Below, piece by piece: positions 7,059 through 15,481 of a DNA stretch of 41,208 bases. The stretch is taken from positions 1 to 41,208 of the forward strand of contig CAYLNK010000016.1 in assembly GCA_964384675.1 (NCBI GenBank). The letters run 5' to 3'. Each line of letters opens with the position of its first letter. Position 1 is the first letter of the stretch. Under the pieces are notes generated by a model that was not told the origin of the DNA, made no database searches, and was given only the letters and a program-made list of their open reading frames with translations. A program made the translations under genes and the position numbers. The DNA is from CAYLNK01 sp964384675 (GTDB taxonomy: Bacteria; Acidobacteriota; Thermoanaerobaculia; UBA5066).

Positions 7059-8309
7059 GCCCGACGCGAGCGCGGGGTCGAGCGGTCCGGGGACGCCCGG
7101 CGCCACCGGGGCGGCGAGACCCGCGAGCGGGGCGGGCGCGAAGTCGTGGCGGTTGGCGCGGACGACGCGCCCGGCCTCGTCCCGCGCGACGCGCTCGTAG
7201 AACGCGTCGCGCTCGAACGGGTCGCGGCCCGCGCCCCGGATCAGGCTCTCCATCTGGCGACGCGTCAGCCCGGACTGGGTCGTCGCCCCCGCCGCATGGG
7301 TGATCGTCTCCTCGGTGACGGTGCCGACGAGGTCGTCCGCGCCGAAGTGGAGCGCGACCTGGGCGAGCTTCTCGCCGATCTGGATCCAGTACGCCTTCAC
7401 GTGGTCGACGTTGTCGAGCATCAGGCGCGACACGGCGATCACTCGCAGGTCCGTCCAGCCGGTGGAGGGAGGGAGCTCCTTCAGCTGGGTCTCGTCGGGG
7501 TGGAACGCGAGGGGGATGAGGCCGAGGAAGCCCCCCGTCTCGTCCTGCAGCTCGCGGATCCGCACCAGGTGGTCGACGCGCTCGGCATTCGTCTCGACGT
7601 GCCCGTACAGCATGGTGACGTTCGTCGGGACGTTCTCGCGGTGGCAGAGGCGCGCTACCTCGAGCCAGCGTTCGCCGGAGATCTTGTTGGTGCAGATCAG
7701 GTCCCGGGCGCGCTTCGCGAAGATCTCGGCTCCGCCGCCGGGGCAGGAGTCGAGCCCCGCGGCCTTCAGGTCTCGGATCACCTCCACGACGTCCTTCTTG
7801 CCGACGCGCGCGAACCAGTCGATCTCCACCATCGTCCACGCCTTCAGGTGCACGCCGGGGAAGCGGTCCTTCAGGGCGCGGAGGAGATCGGAGTAATACG
7901 CGTACGGGAGCGACGGGTGGAGCCCGCCGACGATGTGCAGCTCGGTGATGCCGTCGTGCCAGCCGGCCGCCGCTTCCTTCACCGCCTCCTTGATCGACAT
8001 CGTGTAGCCGCCGGCGACGCCGGGCATCCGGGCCCAGGCGCAGAGCTGGCAGTCGACCCAGCAGAGGTTCGTCGGGTTGAGGTACCGGTTGACGTTGTAG
8101 TAGCCGGTGTTGCCGTGGCGTCTCTCGCGGGCGAAGTTCGCGAGCGTGCCGATGCCGAGGACGTCCGGGCTCTCGAAGAGCGCGACGCCGTCCTCGAACG
8201 GGAGCCTCTCGCCGGCGGCCACGCGCTCGGCGATCGGGAGGAGCGCGCTTCCCGCGAACCGCTCGAGGAGCAGCTCGGCGGCCGGGACCTTCTCTTGGGA
8301 CTTCGTCAC
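7056..8309 (-). CDS. mqnE: Aminofutalosine synthase MqnE (radical SAM)
   Basis: MqnE joins the adenosyl radical of SAM to 3-[(1-carboxyvinyl)oxy]benzoate to make aminofutalosine in the futalosine route to menaquinone. The protein has 417 residues from the GTG at 8309. Cys83, Cys87 and Cys90 (CWVDCQLC) form the CX3CX2C site for the 4Fe-4S cluster. The segment ITELHIVGGLHPSLPYAYY followed by HLKAWTMVEIDWFARVGK is typical of MqnE rather than MqnC. About 20 extra Ala/Pro-rich residues end the protein. GGAG lies four bases before the start. A small zinc-ribbon gene lies 35 bases upstream on the same strand and may be cotranscribed. No other mqn gene is in the window. MqnC is the main alternative but fits less well. 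Confidence 0.92.
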   Translation of the reverse strand: MTKSQEKVPAAELLLERFAGSALLPIAERVAAGERLPFEDGVALFESPDVLGIGTLANFARERRHGNTGYYNVNRYLNPTNLCWVDCQLCAWARMPGVAGGYTMSIKEAVKEAAAGWHDGITELHIVGGLHPSLPYAYYSDLLRALKDRFPGVHLKAWTMVEIDWFARVGKKDVVEVIRDLKAAGLDSCPGGGAEIFAKRARDLICTNKISGERWLEVARLCHRENVPTNVTMLYGHVETNAERVDHLVRIRELQDETGGFLGLIPLAFHPDETQLKELPPSTGWTDLRVIAVSRLMLDNVDHVKAYWIQIGEKLAQVALHFGADDLVGTVTEETITHAAGATTQSGLTRRQMESLIRGAGRDPFERDAFYERVARDEAGRVVRANRHDFAPAPLAGLAAPVAPGVPGPLDPALASG

Positions 8310-8344
8310 GTCACTCCGACGGGCGGCGCGGGCGGATCGCGCGC

Positions 8345-8572
8345 TCAGGTGGGCCGCGAGACGAGCGGCGGGGCTTTCTGGTCGGAGACGGCCTTCGGGT
8401 CGAGCTCGTCGTGGTGCCCCCGGTACCGCTCGTAGCAGGTACGGCAGTAGCGCGAGTCGGGGCGGAACGAATAGTCGACGAGCGTCCCGACCGCGAGGAG
8501 CTCGGGGAAGGTGTCGCCGCACGAGTCGCAGGCCGCGGGGAGTCGGAGGAGCTTCCAGACGGGTCCAGACAT
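8345..8572 (-). CDS. Small zinc-ribbon-like protein, function unknown
   Basis: It has 75 residues with two CXXC pairs (CDSCGDTF near 15-22 and CRTCYERYRG near 43-52), spaced as in a zinc ribbon. I do not recognise a family function. Its start is supported by a TAGAAT -10 box on the minus strand (8584-8579) only six bases before the ATG, the leaderless arrangement seen repeatedly here. It is divergent from recO (34 bases between starts) and lies 35 bases upstream of mqnE in the same direction, so the two are likely cotranscribed. DNA, RNA or protein binding is possible for a zinc ribbon, but nothing in the sequence decides. Confidence 0.78.
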   Translation of the reverse strand: MSGPVWKLLRLPAACDSCGDTFPELLAVGTLVDYSFRPDSRYCRTCYERYRGHHDELDPKAVSDQKAPPLVSRPT

Positions 8573-8578
8573 GCCCGG

Positions 8579-8599
8579 ATTCTACGTGAGGGGGAGAAT
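8579..8599. promoter_or_regulatory. Divergent leaderless promoters (zinc-ribbon gene and recO)
   Basis: Minus strand: TAGAAT at 8584-8579, six bases before the ATG at 8572. Plus strand: GAGAAT at 8594-8599, seven bases before the GTG at 8607. Neither start has a Shine-Dalgarno sequence at normal spacing, so both messages would begin at or within a base or two of the start codon. Confidence 0.55.
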
Positions 8600-8606
8600 C
8601 GGGCGC

Positions 8607-9248
8607 GTGTCGCTCGTGTCCACCTCGGCGTTCGTCCTCGGGCTCGACCCTCTCTCGGAGCGGGACGTGGTGGTTTCGCTCCTCACCCGCGACCACGGGG
8701 TGGTCCGGGCCGTCGTGAAGGGGGGGCGCGGGAAGGGACGCAAGGGGGCGGCGCTCCAGATCCTCACCGAGGTCGCCGTCACGTACTTCCGGAAGGAGGG
8801 AGCGGACCTCGCGCGCCTGGACTCGATCGAGATCGTGCGGAGCTCCTTCGAGCTGGCGTCCCGGGCCGAGAGCGCCATGCTGCTGCCGTACCTGGCCGAG
8901 AGCACGCTCACCTTCGTCCCGGAGTCCGAGCCGGGCGGGGACGTCTACCGTCTGCTCGCCCACGTGGTCGACGCGCTCCTCGCCGGCGCGGACGCCGGCC
9001 TGTCGGCGCGGTACTTCGAGGTGTGGCTCCTACGCTTCGGCGGCCTCCTGGCGGATGGGGCGGTGCTCCGATCCGAGGCAAGGGCCTGCCTGGCGGCGAT
9101 CCAGCGGTCGAAGCTGACCGACCTCGTCTCTCCCGGCCGGCCGGTGCTCGACGACGTGGAGGCGATGACCCGCGACGCCCGGCGCGCGTTCCTCGGGCAC
9201 GAGCTCAAGAGCTACCGTTTCCTCCGCTCCCTCCAGAGCCTCTCCTGA
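8607..9248 (+). CDS. recO: DNA repair protein RecO
   Basis: RecO works with RecF and RecR to load RecA onto SSB-coated single-stranded DNA. The protein has 213 residues from the GTG at 8607, shorter than the usual 230-250. The N-terminal OB-fold shows the family pattern (SAFVLGLDPLSERDVVVSLLT, with RDHGVVRAVVKGGR next). A helical C-terminal half follows (EVWLLRFGG near 140-150). The Cys pairs that bind zinc in many RecO proteins are not obvious. An upstream in-frame ATG would add 32 residues antisense to the divergent zinc-ribbon gene, so I reject it. GAGAAT seven bases before the GTG suggests a leaderless message. glyQ follows 50 bases later in the same direction. Confidence 0.88.
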   Translation: MSLVSTSAFVLGLDPLSERDVVVSLLTRDHGVVRAVVKGGRGKGRKGAALQILTEVAVTYFRKEGADLARLDSIEIVRSSFELASRAESAMLLPYLAESTLTFVPESEPGGDVYRLLAHVVDALLAGADAGLSARYFEVWLLRFGGLLADGAVLRSEARACLAAIQRSKLTDLVSPGRPVLDDVEAMTRDARRAFLGHELKSYRFLRSLQSLS

Positions 9249-9298
9249 GAGACCCGCTCTGCTAACCTTCGAGGTTCTGCGGAGCGATTGAGGAGACG

Positions 9299-10255
9299 AT
9301 GGATTTCCAGACGCTGATCCTGAGGTTGTCCGACTACTGGTCGTCGAAGGGCTGCCTGATCGAGCAGCCGTACGACATCGAGGTGGGCGCCGGCACGATG
9401 CACCCGGCCACCTTCCTGCGCGTCCTCGGCCCCGAGCCGTGGGCGTGCGCGTACGTCCAGCCGTCGCGCCGCCCGGCCGACGGGCGCTACGGCGAGAACC
9501 CGTTCCGCCTGGTGAAGCACCACCAGCTCCAGGTGATCATCAAGCCGTCGCCGGTCGACATCCAGGACCTCTACGTCGACAGCCTCCGGGCCATCGGCAT
9601 CGACCCGAGAGAGCACGACCTCCGGTTCGAGGAGGACAACTGGGAGTCGCCCACGCTGGGAGCCTGGGGCGTCGGCTGGCAGGTGCTCCTCGACGGGATG
9701 GAGATCACCCAGTTCACGTATTTCCAGCAGGCGGGCGGCCTGGACCTCAAGCCGATCACGGCGGAGATCACGTACGGCCTCGAGCGCCTGACCATGTTCC
9801 TGACCCGCAAGGAGAGCGTCTACGACATCGAGTGGGCGCCGGGGATCCTGTACGGCGAGGTGCGCAAGCAGGACGAGTACGAGGTGTCGAAGTACGGCTT
9901 CGAGATCGCCGACACCGCCCTCGAGCAGCTCCTCTTCGAGAAGTACGAGGCCGAGGCGGGGCGCTGCCTGGCGGCCGGTCTCGTGCTGCCCGCCTACGAG
10001 CTGACGCTGAAGTGCTCCCACACGTTCAACATCCTCGACGCCCGCGGCGCCATCTCCGCGACGGACCGCGTCGGGGTGATCCGGCGGGTGCGGGACCTGG
10101 CGGTGAAGTGCGCCAAGGCGTACGTGGCCTCGCGCGAGGGGCTCGGCTTCCCCCTCCTCCAGGCGGCCGCACGGAACGCTCCGGAGGAGCCCGCGCCGCC
10201 CGGCGGCGGCCCGTCCCCGACCGGGCTCGATCTCGAGGAGGCCTCGAATGTCTGA
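9299..10255 (+). CDS. glyQ: Glycyl-tRNA synthetase alpha subunit
   Basis: This is the catalytic subunit of the heterotetrameric bacterial glycyl-tRNA synthetase, which charges tRNA-Gly. It has 318 residues, a little over the usual 290-305 because of a Pro/Gly-rich tail. The family sequence is unmistakable: SDYWSSKGCLIEQPYDIEVG near the start, GAGTMHPATFLRVLGPEPW, YVQPSRRPADGRYGENPFR, HHQLQVIIKPSP, FEEDNWESPTLGAWGVGWQV and EITYGLERL. GAGGAG lies six bases before the ATG. The 50-base gap after recO can fold into one long imperfect hairpin (about 9254-9289) and contains TAACCT (9263-9268), a possible -10 box. It overlaps glyS by eight bases, so the subunits are translationally coupled. Confidence 0.98.
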   Translation: MDFQTLILRLSDYWSSKGCLIEQPYDIEVGAGTMHPATFLRVLGPEPWACAYVQPSRRPADGRYGENPFRLVKHHQLQVIIKPSPVDIQDLYVDSLRAIGIDPREHDLRFEEDNWESPTLGAWGVGWQVLLDGMEITQFTYFQQAGGLDLKPITAEITYGLERLTMFLTRKESVYDIEWAPGILYGEVRKQDEYEVSKYGFEIADTALEQLLFEKYEAEAGRCLAAGLVLPAYELTLKCSHTFNILDARGAISATDRVGVIRRVRDLAVKCAKAYVASREGLGFPLLQAAARNAPEEPAPPGGGPSPTGLDLEEASNV

Positions 10256-12314
10256 GCTCCTCATCGAGATCCTGGCCGAGGAGATCCCGGCCGGCGTCCT
10301 CAACCACGCCCGCAACGAGCTCCTGCAGGGGACGGCCAAGGCGCTGGCCGACGCCCGCGTCAACGGGACGTTCTACGTCCACTCGACGTCCCGGCGGCTG
10401 ATCCTGATCGGCGTCGACCTCCCGGAGGCCCAGGCCGACTACGAGGAGGAGGTGACCGGGCCGTCCGTGGCGGTGGCGTTCGACGCCGACCGCAACCCGA
10501 CCCGCGCCGCCGAGGGCTTCGCCCGGAGCCAGGGCGTCGACGTCGCCGAGCTGATCGTCACACGGACGCCGAAGGGCGAGTACGTCGTGGCGAAGAAGCG
10601 CGTCGAGGGGCGCTTCACCTCCGAGCTCGTCACCGAGCTCTTCCCGCCGATCGTCGAGAAGATGACGTTCCCCCGGATGATGCGGTGGGGCGACGGCAAG
10701 CCGCTCTGGGTGAGGCCGGTCCACTCCGTCATCGCCCTCTTCGACGGCATGGTCGTGCCCCTCACGCTCTTCGGGGTCGAGAGCGGGCGTACCACGCTCG
10801 GCCACCGCACGCTCCACCAGGGACGCCTCGTGGTGACCGGCGCCGACGACTATCTCGCCAAGCTCCGCGCGGCCAACGTCGAGCCGGACCACGCCGTTCG
10901 GCGCCGCAGCCTCGCGGAGCGCGCCGCGGAGCTGGCGGCCGAGGTCGGCGGCGTCCCCGCGACGGACGCCGCCCTCATCGACACCTGGGCGCACCTCGTG
11001 GAGACGCCGGGCCTCGTGCGCGGCTCCTTCGAGGAGGCGTACCTCGACCTTCCGGACGAGATCCTCGTGACGTCGATGCGGGAGCACCAGAAGGTGCTCC
11101 CGGTGCGCAAGCCGGACGGCGTGCTGATGGCCCACTTCCTCGCCGTGGCCGACCACACCGGGGACCCGAAGGGGCTCATCGTGCGCGGGAACGAGTGGGT
11201 GCTCAACGCCCGCTTCGCCGACGCCCGCTTCTTCTGGGAGGACGACGGAAAGCAGCGGCTCGAGGAGCGGCTCCCGCGCCTGGGCGCCCTCCAGTTCCAG
11301 GAGAAGCTGGGCGACTACCTGCGGAAGACCGGGCGGATCCAGGAGCTGGCCGAGCGGCTGGCCGCCCGCCTGGGCAAGCACGAGCTGGGCGGACACGTCG
11401 TGAAGGCGGCGCGTCTCCTCAAGACCGACCTCGTCACCGACATGGTGCGCGAGTTCCCCGACCTCCAGGGCGTGGTCGGCGGTCTCTACGCGCGTCGTGA
11501 AGGCGAGCCGGCCGAGGTGTGGCAGGCGATCTACGACCAGTACCACCCGGGCTCGATCGAGGACACCGTTCCGCGAGGTGACGTGGGCGGGCTGGTCGCG
11601 CTCGCCGACCGGCTCGACACGCTGACCGGCCTCTTCGGCCTCGGCCTCGTGCCGACCGGCTCGAAGGACCCGTACGCGCTGCGGCGCGCGGCGCTCGCCA
11701 TCGTGAAGATCCTCGTCGACAAGAAGTGGCGGCTCGACCTTCCCATCGCCTGCTCGGACTCGCTCCTCCTCCATGGCGCGCTGCCACGGCGCCGCGACGA
11801 GGTGCTCAAGGAGCTGAACGCCTTCCTCCAGGAGCGGCTCCGGTTCGTGCTCGAGAAGCGCGGGCACCGCGCCGACGAGATCCAGTCGGTCCTCACCACC
11901 GACTGCCGGGACGTCTCGGACGCGGCCGACCGCGTCGCGGCGGTCTCGGCGATCCGGCGCAAGGAGGACTTCGCTCCGCTCGCCGTGGCGTTCAAGCGGA
12001 TCAACAACATCCTGGCGCAGACCGAGGAGATCTCGGGCGAGCCGGACCCGGAGAAGCTCGTCGAGGATGCCGAGCGGCAGCTGGCCGGCGACTACTTCCA
12101 GGCCCGCGCCATCCTGGACGACCTGGTGTCGAGACGGGCCTACGAGGACGCGCTCCAGGTGATGGCGTCGCTCGGACCGAGCCTCGACCGGTTCTTCGTC
12201 GACGTGATGGTGCTGGCCGACGACCTGGCGCTCCGCGGCAACCGGATCGCCCTCCTTCGGTCGCTCAGGGACCAGTTCTCCCGCGTCGCCCGGTTCAGCG
12301 AGATCCAGGGTTGA
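10248..12314 (+). CDS. glyS: Glycyl-tRNA synthetase beta subunit
   Basis: This is the tRNA-binding beta subunit that pairs with GlyQ. Its 688 residues are normal for the family. Seen: the N-terminal LLIEILAEEIPAGVL; the EKMTFPRMMRWG segment; VTSMREHQKVLPV; EWVLNARFADARFFWEDD; the HD-like core (KAARLLKTDLVTDMVREFPDLQG with IYDQYHPGS); GLVPTGSKDPYALRRAALAI; and a C-terminal helical anticodon-binding region ending VMVLADDLALRGNRIALL. The ATG at 10248 lies inside the last codons of glyQ. A long hairpin follows its stop. Confidence 0.98.
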   Translation: MSELLIEILAEEIPAGVLNHARNELLQGTAKALADARVNGTFYVHSTSRRLILIGVDLPEAQADYEEEVTGPSVAVAFDADRNPTRAAEGFARSQGVDVAELIVTRTPKGEYVVAKKRVEGRFTSELVTELFPPIVEKMTFPRMMRWGDGKPLWVRPVHSVIALFDGMVVPLTLFGVESGRTTLGHRTLHQGRLVVTGADDYLAKLRAANVEPDHAVRRRSLAERAAELAAEVGGVPATDAALIDTWAHLVETPGLVRGSFEEAYLDLPDEILVTSMREHQKVLPVRKPDGVLMAHFLAVADHTGDPKGLIVRGNEWVLNARFADARFFWEDDGKQRLEERLPRLGALQFQEKLGDYLRKTGRIQELAERLAARLGKHELGGHVVKAARLLKTDLVTDMVREFPDLQGVVGGLYARREGEPAEVWQAIYDQYHPGSIEDTVPRGDVGGLVALADRLDTLTGLFGLGLVPTGSKDPYALRRAALAIVKILVDKKWRLDLPIACSDSLLLHGALPRRRDEVLKELNAFLQERLRFVLEKRGHRADEIQSVLTTDCRDVSDAADRVAAVSAIRRKEDFAPLAVAFKRINNILAQTEEISGEPDPEKLVEDAERQLAGDYFQARAILDDLVSRRAYEDALQVMASLGPSLDRFFVDVMVLADDLALRGNRIALLRSLRDQFSRVARFSEIQG

Positions 12315-12318
12315 GGGA

Positions 12319-12351
12319 CCGGGAGGGGCGGCGAGCGGCCGCCCCTCCCGG
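12319..12351. terminator. Bidirectional terminator hairpin between glyS and the DUF5666 gene
   Basis: CCGGGAGGGGCGGC (12319-12332), loop GAGCG, then GCCGCCCCTCCCGG (12338-12351): a perfect 14-bp stem between two convergent stop codons. There is no T-run on either strand. Confidence 0.65.
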
Positions 12352-12356
12352 CCGCG

Positions 12357-13802
12357 TCACTTCTTCCGGATCTGCGTCGCCGTCACCGAGCCGTCCGGGT
12401 TCTTGACCCCGCTGACGACGACCGTATCGCCGACCTTGATGCCGGCGTCGATCCGGGTCATCGGCGCGACGAGCACCTTGACGTTCGCGACCACCCAGGT
12501 CGTCCCCGTCGCGTCGATCGACGTCACGACACCTTCGAGCACGGCCGCGCTCGGTCCCGGGTTCGGTCCGCCGGGCACCTTCATGATCGCGATCGCCACG
12601 AGGCCCGTGGCCTCCTGGCGCGCCATCACCCGGACCCGGTCGCCGACCTTCGGATCGCCGGCGATCCGGGTGGTGGACGCGATCGCCAGGGTGATGGCCG
12701 TCCCCTTGTCGTCGACGACGACCCAGGAGGCCGGCCCGATCGACTTGACGGTGGCCTCGAACGAGGTGTCGGGGACCGGCGGCGCCGGCGGGAGCTTCAC
12801 GATGACGAGCGCCGTCAGCGCTCCGCCCGTCGCCCTCTGCGCCGCCACCTTGACCGCGTCGCCGACCGCCGGAGACCCCTCGATCTTGGTCGTCGGAGTG
12901 ATCGCCACGGCGACGTCGCCGTCCCGGCTGGTGATCGTCCACGACGCGGCGGCGATCGCCTTCACGGTGCCGTCGAACGTCACCACGTCGGCGCTGGGCG
13001 GGGGAGTCGCTCCGCTCTTCACGATGAGGAGCGCGACGAGGTTGCCGGCGCTGTCGGGCTGGGAAAGCACGTCGACCTCGTCGCCGACCTTCGGCTCGCC
13101 CACGACCTTCGTCTGCGCGTTCACGAGGAGCGTGCGCTCCTTTCCGTCCACGGACAGCGTCCACGATTCCGTGCCGATCGCCTTCACGATGCCGTGCAGG
13201 CGCTCGCCGGGCAGGATCACCTTGCCGAGCACCAGAACGCGGGCCGCCGTCAGCACGCCGCCCTGGTTGCCGGCGGAGACCCGAACCGGGTCGCCGACCC
13301 TGAGGTCCGCCAGCGAGGTGGTGCCGGAGCCGTCCCTCGGACCGCCGAAGCTCGTCTCGCCGGTGACCTGGAACTTGATGCCGGCCGCCGAGAACGTCCT
13401 CGCCGTCGCGTCCACGGCGTCCACGGCGCCCTGCACGTCGACGAGCCCGGCGGCGCCGGTCACCAGGATCTGCTGCGCGGAGAGCGGCGGGCCCGGCTTG
13501 AGCACGGCCACGATCCGCATGCCGGGCTTGATGTCGCCCACGGTCCCCGGCTGGCCCGTCACCAGGGTGACCCTGGTGGACGAGGCGTCGATGCTGATCA
13601 GTCCGTCGGCCAGCTTCACGGCCGCTGCCGCGAACCCCTGCCCCTCGGCGGGCGGGATCACGGCCCAGACGATTCCCTCGACCGTGGCCGGCGCGGCCGC
13701 GGGATCCGACATCCGGTCGGCGGCGCGGGCGGTGGTGGCCAGGGTCAGGCAGGCGAGGGTGAGGACGAGCCCCGTACGGCAAGAGAGGCGGGTTCTGTTC
13801 AT
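12357..13802 (-). CDS. Secreted protein with six tandem DUF5666-like repeats
   Basis: It has 481 residues from the ATG at 13802, where GGAGG sits five bases upstream; the longer frame lacks such support. Residues 1-25 form a signal peptide (LVLTLACLTLATTARA). The rest is about six tandem units of roughly 70 residues, each beginning with GxVxxI or similar, passing through a T(K/R)I segment and KVGDxVxV, and ending ALxIVK or similar. This is the pattern of the small beta-barrel-like DUF5666. An exported, extended beta protein is expected, and its role is unknown. The lack of Cys and the modular repeats suggest a structural or binding function. It lies 45 bases downstream of an unknown gene in the same direction and is convergent with glyS. 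Confidence 0.82.
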   Translation of the reverse strand: MNRTRLSCRTGLVLTLACLTLATTARAADRMSDPAAAPATVEGIVWAVIPPAEGQGFAAAAVKLADGLISIDASSTRVTLVTGQPGTVGDIKPGMRIVAVLKPGPPLSAQQILVTGAAGLVDVQGAVDAVDATARTFSAAGIKFQVTGETSFGGPRDGSGTTSLADLRVGDPVRVSAGNQGGVLTAARVLVLGKVILPGERLHGIVKAIGTESWTLSVDGKERTLLVNAQTKVVGEPKVGDEVDVLSQPDSAGNLVALLIVKSGATPPPSADVVTFDGTVKAIAAASWTITSRDGDVAVAITPTTKIEGSPAVGDAVKVAAQRATGGALTALVIVKLPPAPPVPDTSFEATVKSIGPASWVVVDDKGTAITLAIASTTRIAGDPKVGDRVRVMARQEATGLVAIAIMKVPGGPNPGPSAAVLEGVVTSIDATGTTWVVANVKVLVAPMTRIDAGIKVGDTVVVSGVKNPDGSVTATQIRKK

Positions 13803-13847
13803 GCGGACCTCCACCATTCGGGCTGAGGTGTTCGCGGGAGCCGCCAC

Positions 13848-14549
13848 CTAACGGGAAAGCTCGAGAGTCGCGTGGAGCAGGGCGACCAGCTCGCCCTCCT
13901 CCACCAGGGTCGCCGGGCGGGCCGCCTCGGGGCTGCCGGGCGGGGCGAAGACCCCGGTGAGGGTCCGCGGTGCCAGGAGGGCGATCGTCACCGGCTGCGG
14001 CCCGGCCGACGCCGCCTCCACCGGGACGATGACCGAGGTGCGCGCCAGCTCCGTCGCGATCGTCTTGCCGATCTGGATGTGGAGCGCCTCCTTGACCGGA
14101 GACGGAAGGAGCGGGATGCGTCCGATCACCTGTCCGAGCACCGTGTCGAGGGCGGCCCCGAGGATCGGGCCGGCGGCGTTCGTCCGCTCCACGAAGAGCC
14201 GCACATGGAGGTTCACGTGGTCGGCCACGGCGACGGGCGTGCCGAAGAAAGGCCGGCCGCTGGCCTCGGGAGCGAGGTCGCCCGCGGACACCGTCTGCCC
14301 CGTCCGGGCAGAGAGCGGGAGGCGCGCCGAAGCCAGGACCCGGTTCTCGACGGCCGCGCCCGGCGCCTCGAGCTGGAGCACGAGTGACAGGTCGGACGCC
14401 GTCTTCGCCCCGTCGGGACGGCCGTTCCGGAGCACCTCGAGGGAGACGAAGGAGACGGCGAGCCGCGGAACGGACGGGACCACGGGCTTCTTTGGGACTC
14501 TCGGGCGGGCCGCCTTCCGGCGGGCCGGGGCGGGCTTCCGCTTCTTCAT
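13848..14549 (-). CDS. Protein of unknown function with a basic N-terminus
   Basis: It has 233 residues and I do not recognise a family. The first 25 are very basic and Pro-rich (KKRKPAPARRKAARPRVPKK). The remainder alternates beta-type segments (LAVSFVSLEVL, LSLVLQLEAP, VNLHVRLFVERT) with one helical stretch (AALDTVLGQVIGRIPLL near 135-150) and ends in more beta-type segments (VTIALLAPRTLTGVF). There is no signal peptide or membrane helix. The start at 14549 is supported by GATAAT six bases upstream on the minus strand, a -10 box that contains the TAA stop of the rhodanese gene. It may have its own leaderless message while also lying inside a minus-strand gene cluster. Confidence 0.7.
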   Translation of the reverse strand: MKKRKPAPARRKAARPRVPKKPVVPSVPRLAVSFVSLEVLRNGRPDGAKTASDLSLVLQLEAPGAAVENRVLASARLPLSARTGQTVSAGDLAPEASGRPFFGTPVAVADHVNLHVRLFVERTNAAGPILGAALDTVLGQVIGRIPLLPSPVKEALHIQIGKTIATELARTSVIVPVEAASAGPQPVTIALLAPRTLTGVFAPPGSPEAARPATLVEEGELVALLHATLELSR

Positions 14550-14555
14550 GCGTGG

Positions 14556-14561
14556 ATTATC
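14556..14561 (-). promoter_or_regulatory. -10 box containing the upstream stop codon (leaderless start at 14549)
   Basis: GATAAT on the minus strand is six bases before the ATG at 14549. Its TAA (14559-14557) is the stop codon of the rhodanese gene. No Shine-Dalgarno sequence is present. Confidence 0.5.
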
Positions 14562-15456
14562 GCGCCGCGGCCGTCACCAGAGGCAGCTCGGGATGGGAGG
14601 ACCACTCCCAGACGGAGCCGTCGTAGTTCGCGGCCACCACCCCGAGCCGCGCCTCCAGGAGGAGCGCCAGGAGCGCGGACCTCACACCGCCGGTGCAGTA
14701 CGTGACCGGCGACCCCGGCGGGTCTCCCGCGAGCCGACGGAGCGTCGCGGCGTCCACGTACCGCCCGTCCGCGGAGAACAGCTCCTTCTGCGGCACGAGG
14801 CGGGCGCCAGGGAGGTGTCCCCCCCGCTTCTGTCCCGTCATGGTCCGGCCGGCGAACTCCTCCGGCGTGCGCGCGTCGAGGAGCGGCCGCGAGCGGGCCG
14901 CGACGGAGGCCGCGAGGTCGGCCAGCTCGATCCGCCGGGCCGGACGAGGCGTCACGGCAAAGCTTCCCGCCCGCGCCGGACCCGATTTCGCCTCGACCGC
15001 CTCTCCCGCGGCCCGCCAGGCCGGGAATCCGCCGTCGAGGAGAGCGACGTCGTCCGCACCCCAGTAGAGGAGGTTCCAGGCGATCCGGCCTTCCTCGCCC
15101 CAGCCGGCCGCGGAGCCGACGACGACGATCGTCCGGCGGTTCGAGAGGCCGAGGCCACGCAGCCGCGCCTCGAGCGCCGCGTCCGGTTCCGCCACCTTTC
15201 CCCAGCGGGCGGGGTCGCCGGTCAGCAGGTTCCAGGCCCCCGCCCGCTCCAGCGTGAAGTCCCGCCAGTCCGCGTGCCGGCTGCCCGGCACGTGACCCGC
15301 GCGGTACTCCTTCTCCTCCCGAGCGTCGAGGACGTCGACGGAGGGGAGGGACGCCGCCAGCTCGGCCACCGTGACGATCCGGGCCCGGCCGAGCGCCGTC
15401 GGGGACGCGCCGGAAGCCGCCATCAGGAGGGCGAGGAGAGAGGTCGCGACCGGCAC
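14557..15456 (-). CDS. Secreted two-domain rhodanese (sulfurtransferase)
   Basis: It is probably a thiosulfate or 3-mercaptopyruvate sulfurtransferase outside the cytoplasm. It has 299 residues from the GTG at 15456. The first 20 or so residues form a short signal peptide (MPVATSLLALLMAASGASP). The first rhodanese domain (about 25-145) has LDAREEKEYRAGHVPGSRHA and no active Cys, and the second (about 165-295) has LLDARTPEEFAG and the active-site loop YCTGGVRSA. A single catalytic Cys in the second domain is the normal tandem arrangement. The start is supported by TAGACT seven bases upstream, part of a palindromic -10 box shared with the divergent gene at 15482. A longer frame running into that gene is rejected. 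Confidence 0.9.
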   Translation of the reverse strand: MPVATSLLALLMAASGASPTALGRARIVTVAELAASLPSVDVLDAREEKEYRAGHVPGSRHADWRDFTLERAGAWNLLTGDPARWGKVAEPDAALEARLRGLGLSNRRTIVVVGSAAGWGEEGRIAWNLLYWGADDVALLDGGFPAWRAAGEAVEAKSGPARAGSFAVTPRPARRIELADLAASVAARSRPLLDARTPEEFAGRTMTGQKRGGHLPGARLVPQKELFSADGRYVDAATLRRLAGDPPGSPVTYCTGGVRSALLALLLEARLGVVAANYDGSVWEWSSHPELPLVTAAAR

Positions 15457-15462
15457 ACGGGG

Positions 15463-15474
15463 GAGTCTAGACTC
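15463..15474. promoter_or_regulatory. Palindromic -10 box shared by two divergent leaderless genes
   Basis: GAGTCTAGACTC is a perfect 12-base palindrome that yields TAGACT on both strands. Plus strand: 15468-15473, eight bases before the ATG at 15482. Minus strand: 15469-15464, seven bases before the GTG at 15456. The two start codons are only 25 bases apart, so both genes must use this segment. Confidence 0.6.
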
Positions 15475-15481
15475 GACCGAG

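Noticed and set aside
5872..7839. 655-residue open frame on the minus strand
   Set aside because: It lies antisense to the barrel gene and mqnE, has Arg/Pro/Gly-rich low-complexity translation typical of GC-rich shadow frames, and has no domain or start signal.
9249..9298. T-box or other riboswitch upstream of glyQ
   Set aside because: The gap is only 50 bases with one imperfect hairpin and no T-box sequence. Too short for a specifier stem plus antiterminator.
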